Shown piece after piece: positions 1-3,620 of a stretch of 6,226 nt of DNA. Under the pieces are notes generated by a model. The model did not search any database. It was not told where the DNA came from and saw nothing but the letters and a program-made list of their open reading frames with translations. This stretch comes from Ruminococcaceae bacterium UBA1691. Lineage in GTDB: Bacteria > Bacillota > Clostridia > Oscillospirales > Acutalibacteraceae. Made by a program: the position numbers and the translations under genes. Location: assembly GCA_002320555.1 (NCBI GenBank), contig DCJV01000061.1, positions 1 through 6,226 on the forward strand, in the 5' to 3' direction. Each line of letters opens with the position of its first letter. Within the stretch, counting starts at the first letter, position 1.

Positions 1-8
1 TTTTCTTT

Positions 9-479
9 TCATCCCACCCCTGCCAGATTCACAATCGGAATCTCTTTTTTCTCCGCATATCTCACCGTATACGCCGTCCCTCCCTCCCCGCTCGTGCAAT
101 AACAAACGCAGATATCACTATGATCGACCATATAGCGGTTCCGCTCGAACATACAGCCCCTCGTATACTGCTCGGATACATAGACCACTTCATCCGCCCT
201 ACGCTTGATCGATTCATAAAGAAGCCTATCCCTTTCCTTCCACCGCCCGGCCTGATCGCGGCATGGCAACGCAAGAATCAGCTTCACCTGCGGATGGAAG
301 CGCCTCGCGTTCAAAACCGCCTGCGCCGCAAGCGTATCGAAGCCCAATGCACCGCCAGCGTAAAAAGTGGTCACGCCCTGCTTCAACAAGCCTTTAACAG
401 TCTTCTGCAAACGCTTTTGCAGGTTGGGAAGTTCATTTTCTGGAATTTTTCGATGGCCGGTAAAACAGCAAATTTTCAT
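9..479 (-). CDS. SLOG-family protein, YpsA/DUF1273-like
   Basis: This complete 156-residue protein looks like a member of the SLOG (SMF/DprA-LOG) superfamily, close to the DUF1273/YpsA group. Visible motifs are a TGHR segment after the first beta strand (residues 8-11), a Rossmann-type glycine loop followed by Asp (GGALGFD, about 42-48), an ALPCRDQ strand-end (about 70-76) and a late glycine-rich CTSGEGGTAY loop (about 128-137). In the family these loops form a nucleotide-binding pocket, and members are thought to sense or process nucleotide-derived ligands; B. subtilis YpsA has been linked to cell division. There is no signal peptide or membrane segment, so it should be cytoplasmic. The ATG at 477-479 is preceded by a purine-rich site (complement of 491-501). 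It is divergent from the XRE regulator at 577, with a 17-bp palindrome between them. The family call is fairly firm; the ligand and cellular role are unknown. Confidence 0.85.
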   Translation of the reverse strand: MKICCFTGHRKIPENELPNLQKRLQKTVKGLLKQGVTTFYAGGALGFDTLAAQAVLNARRFHPQVKLILALPCRDQAGRWKERDRLLYESIKRRADEVVYVSEQYTRGCMFERNRYMVDHSDICVCYCTSGEGGTAYTVRYAEKKEIPIVNLAGVG

Positions 480-506
480 TTATCAATTATCTCCCCTCTC
501 CTTACG

Positions 507-523
507 TAACCTGTTTCAGGTTA
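507..523. promoter_or_regulatory. Perfect palindrome between divergent genes (candidate operator)
   Basis: TAACCTG and CAGGTTA form a perfect 7-bp inverted repeat around a 3-nt TTT spacer. It sits about 28 bp upstream of the SLOG start and 54 bp upstream of the XRE start. Short dyads of this size are typical XRE operators, so the adjacent regulator may bind here to control both divergent genes. No clear -35/-10 pair was found for either gene, so the promoter positions remain open. Confidence 0.5.
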
Positions 524-525
524 AT

Positions 526-550
526 AATAAGCAAAAATAAAAAGCTTATT
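526..550. repeat. Second inverted repeat upstream of the XRE gene
   Basis: AATAAGC (526-532) and GCTTATT (544-550) are perfect 7-bp complements separated by 11 nt of A-rich sequence. This dyad lies just upstream of the ribosome binding site of the XRE gene. It could be an operator half-site pair or a weak leader hairpin. The region is AT-rich, so chance occurrence is quite possible. Confidence 0.3.
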
Positions 551-576
551 TATGATTTATGGAGGTGGTGATAAGA

Positions 577-801
577 ATGTATCCAAGAATTAGAGATCTT
601 CGTGAAGACACAGATATGAACCAAACAGCCTTCGCAGAAAAAGTTTTACAGATGTCACAAACGGGTTATTCCAAATATGAAACGGGAGAGAACGATATTC
701 CTACTCATGTGTTAATCCGCTTGGCAAAATATTATGAAACGAGTGTGGACTACCTACTGGGAATAACGGATGAAAAGAAACCATATCCACGTAATAGATA
801 G
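577..801 (+). CDS. XRE-family (Cro/C1-type HTH) transcriptional regulator
   Basis: This 74-residue protein is almost entirely one Cro/C1-type helix-turn-helix domain. It runs from YPRIRDLRED through NQTAFAEKVLQMSQTGYSKYETGEN (the HTH, about residues 14-38) to the closing helix IRLAKYYETSVDYLLG (about 45-62) and ends with the TDEKKPYPR tail that follows this domain in many Clostridial paralogues. An in-frame ATG exists at 559, but it is embedded in the ribosome binding site (GGAGGTGGTGA from 561), so the ATG at 577-579 is taken as the start, giving normal spacing. It is a stand-alone DNA-binding repressor or activator with no sensor domain. Neighbours are a divergent SLOG gene and a second small XRE gene downstream. 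Base composition is clearly more AT-rich than the exporter operon. The target is unknown; the dyad at 507-523 is the obvious candidate. Confidence 0.9.
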   Translation: MYPRIRDLREDTDMNQTAFAEKVLQMSQTGYSKYETGENDIPTHVLIRLAKYYETSVDYLLGITDEKKPYPRNR

Positions 802-810
802 CACGTTCAA

Positions 811-828
811 TTACTATTGATATAGTAA
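811..828. promoter_or_regulatory. Inverted repeat between the two XRE genes (candidate operator)
   Basis: TTACTAT (811-817) and ATAGTAA (822-828) are perfect 7-bp complements around TGAT. The dyad lies just after the first XRE stop codon and upstream of the predicted promoter of the second XRE gene. It is compatible with an XRE operator, or with a weak hairpin at the end of the first transcript; there is no T-tract immediately after it. Confidence 0.35.
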
Positions 829-843
829 CTATTATTATATGAA

Positions 844-872
844 TTGTCAAGTGTTCCTAATAATATTATTAT
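844..872 (+). promoter_or_regulatory. Predicted sigma-A promoter of the second XRE gene
   Basis: TTGTCA (844-849) and TATTAT (867-872) are separated by 17 nt, a good vegetative promoter 32 bp ahead of the ATG at 904. The -10 box overlaps a perfect 14-bp palindrome, TAATAATATTATTA (858-871). The 11-mer TATTATTATAT occurs at 830-840 and again at 864-874. These repeats could be protein-binding sites, but AT-richness inflates such matches. Confidence 0.5.
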
Positions 873-903
873 ATAATCACTGCAAGGAAGGAGATGAAAT
901 CTT

Positions 904-1197
904 ATGGATCAGAAAATTCCAACTCCAGAAGGTTCTCTCGTTACCTTAAAAGAACATGGCAGAATTGAAGTAAAATTAAAAGAAATCCTCGACTTGCACG
1001 GTATGAAACGGAATACGCTGGCCAGAGCGATCGGCTGCCGGTTTGAAGTGATTAATCGTTGGTGTCATCGCGATTTGCAGGAAATCGATACGGATACGCT
1101 TGCAAAGCTGTGTTGCTATTTTAACTGTTCCGTTGGAGATATTTTAGTATACCGTGAACCCGAGCCCGAGGGTGCTACCCCTTCGACGGACAAATAG
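904..1197 (+). CDS. Small XRE-family (Cro/C1-type HTH) regulator
   Basis: This 97-residue protein has an N-terminal extension of about 20 residues, then a Cro/C1-type HTH domain (about 21-83) with the pattern IEVKLKEILDLHGMKRNTLARAIG, a recognition helix around FEVINRWCHR, and the closing LAKLCCYFNCSVGDILVY helix pair. It ends in a short acidic, Pro-rich tail (REPEPEG). This layout matches the HTH_26/YozG-like group of small single-domain regulators. The ATG at 904 follows an AAGGAG site (888-893) with a 10-nt spacer. The domain carries three Cys (C70, C71, C75), which is only noted, not proof of metal or redox sensing. It has its own predicted promoter, so it need not be co-transcribed with the XRE gene upstream. 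Its targets are unknown. Confidence 0.88.
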   Translation: MDQKIPTPEGSLVTLKEHGRIEVKLKEILDLHGMKRNTLARAIGCRFEVINRWCHRDLQEIDTDTLAKLCCYFNCSVGDILVYREPEPEGATPSTDK

Positions 1198-1201
1198 ACG
1201 A

Positions 1202-1227
1202 CCCTGAATGCACAAAATCATTCAGGG
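1202..1227 (+). terminator. Hairpin after the second XRE gene, probable terminator
   Basis: CCCTGAATG and CATTCAGGG form a perfect 9-bp stem with an 8-nt loop, starting 4 nt after the stop codon. The following CCTTGTT tract is only weakly T-rich, so termination may be partial. The hairpin could also act on minus-strand transcripts that run leftwards from the toxin-like locus, but no T-run follows on that strand either. Confidence 0.5.
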
Positions 1228-1229
1228 CC

Positions 1230-1241
1230 TTGTTATAACAA
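1230..1241. repeat. 12-bp perfect palindrome
   Basis: TTGTTATAACAA is self-complementary and lies immediately downstream of the hairpin at 1202-1227. It may be a protein-binding dyad, or a chance feature of the tail of that terminator. Confidence 0.25.
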
Positions 1242-1296
1242 ACTGTTTTTCTATTGGAATCTTCCCGCTGCAACCGTCCTTTTTCATTGACAGGTA

Positions 1297-1325
1297 TTGA
1301 CAACCGGAAATCCCTACGCTACAAT
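1297..1325 (+). promoter_or_regulatory. Consensus sigma-A promoter of the candidate antitoxin RNA
   Basis: A perfect TTGACA (1297-1302), a 17-nt spacer and TACAAT (1320-1325) predict transcription from about 1332. A second TTGACA ten bases upstream (1287-1292) has no matching -10 at a usable distance. No long plus-strand reading frame starts after this promoter and a terminator follows within about 90 nt, so it drives a small non-coding RNA. Such strong, short promoters are usual for antitoxin RNAs, which must be in excess over the toxin mRNA. Confidence 0.8.
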
Positions 1326-1331
1326 ATAGAT

Positions 1332-1420
1332 GAACGATGGCACTACTCGTTTCGGCGGTTAGCGTCCTTCAATTGCCATGACTAGCTGCAACTTTGGACG
1401 GGGGCAGCTAGTCTTTTTTT
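1332..1420 (+). ncRNA. Candidate type I antitoxin RNA, about 88 nt
   Basis: The unit runs from the predicted start near 1332 to the T-tract of the terminator. It can fold into a 5' stem-loop closed by ATGGCA (1337-1342) with TGCCAT (1374-1379), followed directly by the terminator hairpin (1380-1413). It has no useful reading frame or ribosome binding site. It is convergent with the minus-strand transcript encoding the 21-residue hydrophobic peptide and overlaps its last codons and 3' region. Short stretches are also complementary to that mRNA's leader: ACGATGG (1334-1340) and CGGCGG (1353-1358) both recur on the plus strand at 1511-1517 and 1558-1563. This is the arrangement of antisense RNAs in Fst/par and TxpA/RatA-type systems. 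The RNA unit is well supported; its role as an antitoxin is inferred from architecture. Confidence 0.72.
1380..1420 (+). terminator. Strong intrinsic terminator of the small plus-strand RNA
   Basis: GACTAGCTGC (1380-1389) and GCAGCTAGTC (1404-1413) form a perfect 10-bp stem around a 14-nt loop, followed by seven T (1414-1420). Read on the minus strand, the same hairpin has no T-run after it, so it should terminate mainly the plus-strand RNA. The toxin-like ORF reads through its right arm: its Lys-Lys codons are the T-run and its stop codon lies in the stem. Confidence 0.92.
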
Positions 1421-1473
1421 ATCGCGATTATGAGCAGCAAAATCAAAGTTAAAATAATGATGATGTACTCCAT
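1408..1473 (-). CDS. 21-residue hydrophobic peptide, candidate type I toxin
   Basis: The ORF encodes a 21-residue peptide: MEY, then an unbroken hydrophobic stretch of Ile and Leu with one Thr and one Ala (residues 4-18), then KKD. That is one short membrane helix with a charged C-terminal end, as in membrane-acting type I toxins of Bacillota (Fst, TxpA and small holin-like toxins). Residues 18-21 and the stop overlap the terminator of the facing small RNA. Translation signals are excellent: GGAGG (complement of 1482-1486) lies 8 nt before the ATG in a longer GGAGGGAGGTGG tract. The mRNA has its own consensus promoter and a structured leader of about 100 nt. The peptide is slightly shorter than typical Fst (about 33 residues) and lacks its Pro and acidic tail, so no named family is assigned. 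It is inferred to depolarise or disrupt the membrane if the antisense RNA is lost. Confidence 0.72.
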   Translation of the reverse strand: MEYIIIILTLILLLIIAIKKD

Positions 1474-1498
1474 TCGCACCACCTCCCTCCTATGCGAA
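1473..1498 (-). promoter_or_regulatory. Leader hairpin holding the toxin ribosome binding site in its loop
   Basis: In the mRNA, TTCGCA (complement of 1493-1498) and TGCGAA (complement of 1473-1478) form a perfect 6-bp stem around a 14-nt loop containing the whole GGAGGGAGGTGG tract. The stem also takes up the first base of the start codon. A hairpin over the initiation region is a known way of slowing toxin translation in Fst- and TxpA-type mRNAs. Here the site is presented in a loop, so the effect could be partial. Confidence 0.45.
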
Positions 1499-1559
1499 AC
1501 CATTTGGTTCACGATGGGAGAAAGGACGCTAACTGCCTACCGCTTTGGTAGTGCCACCG

Positions 1560-1573
1560 GCGGCCTTTGCCGC
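1560..1573 (-). promoter_or_regulatory. GC-rich hairpin at the predicted 5' end of the toxin mRNA
   Basis: GCGGC and GCCGC pair perfectly around an AAAG tetraloop, starting at the predicted transcription start (about 1573). A helix at the extreme 5' end protects RNA from 5'-dependent decay; the Fst mRNA RNA I is known to carry a comparable upstream helix. This would make the mRNA long-lived, as post-segregational or type I toxin mRNAs usually are. Confidence 0.5.
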
Positions 1574-1579
1574 ATGTCA

Positions 1580-1608
1580 ATTATATATGATAAATCCTTT
1601 ATCGTCAA
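1580..1608 (-). promoter_or_regulatory. Consensus sigma-A promoter of the candidate toxin mRNA
   Basis: On the minus strand TTGACG (complement of 1603-1608), a 17-nt spacer and a perfect TATAAT (complement of 1580-1585) predict a start near 1573. The only downstream gene before the facing RNA is the 21-residue ORF, whose start codon is about 100 nt away. Confidence 0.8.
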
Positions 1609-1642
1609 TATTTTACATCATTTTGCACTGGTTTAAAAAATC

Positions 1643-1687
1643 AATCCCGGACAGCCGCAGGCCAGCCTGCCTCTGTCCGGGATTTTT
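1643..1687 (-). terminator. Bidirectional terminator of the exporter operon
   Basis: AATCCCGGACAG (1643-1654) and CTGTCCGGGATT (1673-1684) form a perfect 12-bp stem, topped by a second GCAGG/CCTGC helix (1657-1661 with 1666-1670). On the minus strand it begins 16 nt after the stop codon of exporter half B and is followed by TGATTTTTT. On the plus strand it is followed by TTTTT. It should end the exporter mRNA and isolate it from the toxin-like locus, whose promoter begins only about 35 bp further left. Confidence 0.88.
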
Positions 1688-1700
1688 CAGCCATTCGGCT

Positions 1701-3620
1701 TTAATCCAGCTCAAACTGCCCCGTATAGAGCTGATAATATTTTCCCTTCTGCGCAATCAGCTCGTCATGGCTGCCGCGCTCGATGATCTCGCCGTTTTCG
1801 AGCACCATGATCGCATCCGCATTGCGTACAGTTGAAAGCCTGTGCGCGATGACGAACACTGTGCGGCCCTCCATGAGCCGGTCCATCCCCTTCTCGATAA
1901 GCGCCTCGGTGCGCGTATCAATGGAGCTGGTGGCCTCGTCGAGGATCAGCACCGGCGGGGCCGCGACCGCAGCGCGTGCGATGGCGAGCAGCTGCCGCTG
2001 GCCCTGCGAGAGGTTGGAGCCATCCGAGGTCAGCACTGTATCGTAGCCCTGCGGCAATCGAGTGATGAAGGAATCCGCATTTGCGAGCTTCGCAGCCGCA
2101 ACGACCTCCTCGCGCGTGGCGTCGAGCTTGCCGTAGCGAATATTGTCGAAGACCGTGCCGGTGAAAAGGTGCGTATCCTGCAGCACCATGCCAAGGGAAT
2201 GGCGCAGGTCGTCTTTTTTGATCTTCTGGATGTTAATGCCGTCATAGCGGATTTTGCCGTCCGGCACCTCATAGAAGCGGTTGATCAAATTGGTGATCGT
2301 CGTCTTGCCCGCGCCCGTCGAGCCAACGAAGGCAAGCTTCTGACCAGGCTTCGCATAGAGCGAGACATCCTTCAAGACGGTCTTCCTGCCGTCATAGCTG
2401 AAGGTTACGTCGAAAAAGCGCACGTCGCCTTTTAACTGTTCATAGGTAATCGTACCGTCCTCATGCGGGTGCTTCCAGGCCCAGAGGCCGGTGTGCTCTG
2501 TGCACTCCGTCAATGCGCCGTCCGCATTCCGCCTTGCATTGACGAGCGTGACATAGCCCTCGTCCGCCTCCGGCTCCAGATCGATAATCTCAAAAATCCG
2601 CTCCGCGCCCGCAAGCGCCGCCAGAACGGCGTTGAAGAGCTGAGATATCTGCGTAATCGGCTGTGAGAAGGAGCGCGTATACTGCAAAAATGCCGCGATC
2701 GTGCCAAGATCGAGCTTGCCGCCGATGACCATCACCGCACCTACGCAGGCGGTCAAGGCGTAGTTGACATAGGAGAGGTTGCCCATGATGGGCATGAGAA
2801 CGTTCGCATAGGTGTTGGCATTGGTCGCTGCTTTACGCAGTGCTTTATTGCGCTGCGCAAAGCCCGCTTTGGATGCACCCTCGTGGCAGAAGACCTTGAC
2901 CTCCCGCTGGCCCTCAATCAGCTCTTCGATATAGCCGTTGGCTTCGCCCACCGCCTTCTGCTGCAGCTTGAAATATCGGGAGCTCTTCCCACCGATCACC
3001 TTGATGACCAGCAGCATGACCACCAGCATCGCCACGATCAAAAGGGTGAGCACCGGGCTCAAAACCAGCATCATAACAAAGGTGCCGACGACCGTGATCC
3101 CGGAGGACAACATCTGCACGACGCTGTTGCTCAGCGCCTCACGCAGGGTATCCACATCGTTGGTATAGCGGCTCATCAGTTCACCATGCGTATGCGCGTC
3201 GAAAAACGAGATCGGCAGATCCTGCATATGGTTGAACAGGTCGCGCCGGATATCCGTCAGCGTTGTTTGCGCCACACTGATCATCAGCCGCATCTGCAGA
3301 TACGTGCAGATAACGCCGGTCAGATAAATGCATGCGAGCACAGCCAGCGCCTTTGCAAGGGGCAGAAAATCGGCGGCCGACGGATTGGTGCCAATCAGCG
3401 GCAGGATATATTCATTGATCAAAGGCTTGAGGAAATAGGTGCCCGCCACGCTCGCGCCCGCGCTGACAATCACACAGAAGAAGACGAGGAGTAGGATCCA
3501 TTTCTGCCGGCCTAAATACTGAAGCACCCTGCCCAGGGTGTGCTTTGCGTTTTTCGGCTTCTGGAAGCCGTGGCGCATTGGGCTGCCCGCCCCTGTGCCC
3601 GCTTTTGTATTGATCGCCAT
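1701..3620 (-). CDS. ABC exporter half-transporter B (canonical ATPase half of a heterodimer)
   Basis: This 639-residue protein fuses an exporter-type membrane domain (about six helices between residues 40 and 330) to a C-terminal ATPase domain (about 398-635). ATPase motifs are Walker A GSTGAGKT (433-440), Q-loop Q481, signature LSQGQ (537-541), Walker B LILDE with catalytic Glu562, D-loop SSID (565-568) and switch His593. The catalytic Glu and His are intact, while the signature departs from LSGGQ. Residues about 350-395 form a variable linker between the domains. The start ATG overlaps the stop of half A (TAATG), so the two are translationally coupled. It should pair with half A in the membrane to export hydrophobic drugs or toxic compounds, as in BmrCD/LmrCD-type exporters; lipid or peptide substrates cannot be excluded. 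The long N-terminal cytoplasmic stretch (about 25 polar residues) is usual for this half. Confidence 0.93.
   Translation of the reverse strand: MAINTKAGTGAGSPMRHGFQKPKNAKHTLGRVLQYLGRQKWILLLVFFCVIVSAGASVAGTYFLKPLINEYILPLIGTNPSAADFLPLAKALAVLACIYLTGVICTYLQMRLMISVAQTTLTDIRRDLFNHMQDLPISFFDAHTHGELMSRYTNDVDTLREALSNSVVQMLSSGITVVGTFVMMLVLSPVLTLLIVAMLVVMLLVIKVIGGKSSRYFKLQQKAVGEANGYIEELIEGQREVKVFCHEGASKAGFAQRNKALRKAATNANTYANVLMPIMGNLSYVNYALTACVGAVMVIGGKLDLGTIAAFLQYTRSFSQPITQISQLFNAVLAALAGAERIFEIIDLEPEADEGYVTLVNARRNADGALTECTEHTGLWAWKHPHEDGTITYEQLKGDVRFFDVTFSYDGRKTVLKDVSLYAKPGQKLAFVGSTGAGKTTITNLINRFYEVPDGKIRYDGINIQKIKKDDLRHSLGMVLQDTHLFTGTVFDNIRYGKLDATREEVVAAAKLANADSFITRLPQGYDTVLTSDGSNLSQGQRQLLAIARAAVAAPPVLILDEATSSIDTRTEALIEKGMDRLMEGRTVFVIAHRLSTVRNADAIMVLENGEIIERGSHDELIAQKGKYYQLYTGQFELD

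Larger units (their letters stand above)
1358..1533. repeat. Inverted repeats shared by the two facing RNA genes
   Basis: GTTAGCGTCCTT in the small plus-strand RNA (1358-1369) recurs as its exact complement at 1522-1533, so the toxin mRNA carries the same 12-mer in its leader. A second block, TGGCACTAC (1338-1346), recurs inverted at 1548-1556, and the order of blocks is preserved in both RNAs. The two transcripts therefore have a shared same-sense core in their 5' regions. Confidence 0.85.

Noticed and set aside
559..576. Upstream ATG at 559 for the first XRE regulator
   Set aside because: The ATG overlaps the GGAGGTGGTGA ribosome binding site itself; the domain starts properly at the ATG at 577.
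811..877. CRISPR-like or tandem repeat array
   Set aside because: Only one 11-mer occurs twice in AT-rich DNA; there is no regular repeat-spacer pattern anywhere in the window.
1287..1292. First TTGACA as -35 of the small RNA promoter
   Set aside because: It is 27 nt from TACAAT and has no -10 at 16-18 nt; the second TTGACA at 1297 has the exact 17-nt spacer.
1332..1420. Riboswitch or attenuator reading of the small RNA
   Set aside because: No gene on the plus strand follows the terminator that it could control, and no known riboswitch core was recognised; the convergent small ORF explains the layout better.
1430..1636. 68-residue plus-strand frame and the overlapping 96-residue frame (1545-1835)
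   Set aside because: They run across the leader and promoter of the minus-strand toxin-like gene or the operon terminator and exporter gene, and have no ribosome binding site or family likeness.
2883..3494. 203-residue His/Gln-rich plus-strand frame, and other long plus-strand frames over 1783-5501
   Set aside because: They are antisense shadows of the two well-supported exporter genes and show biased low-complexity composition.
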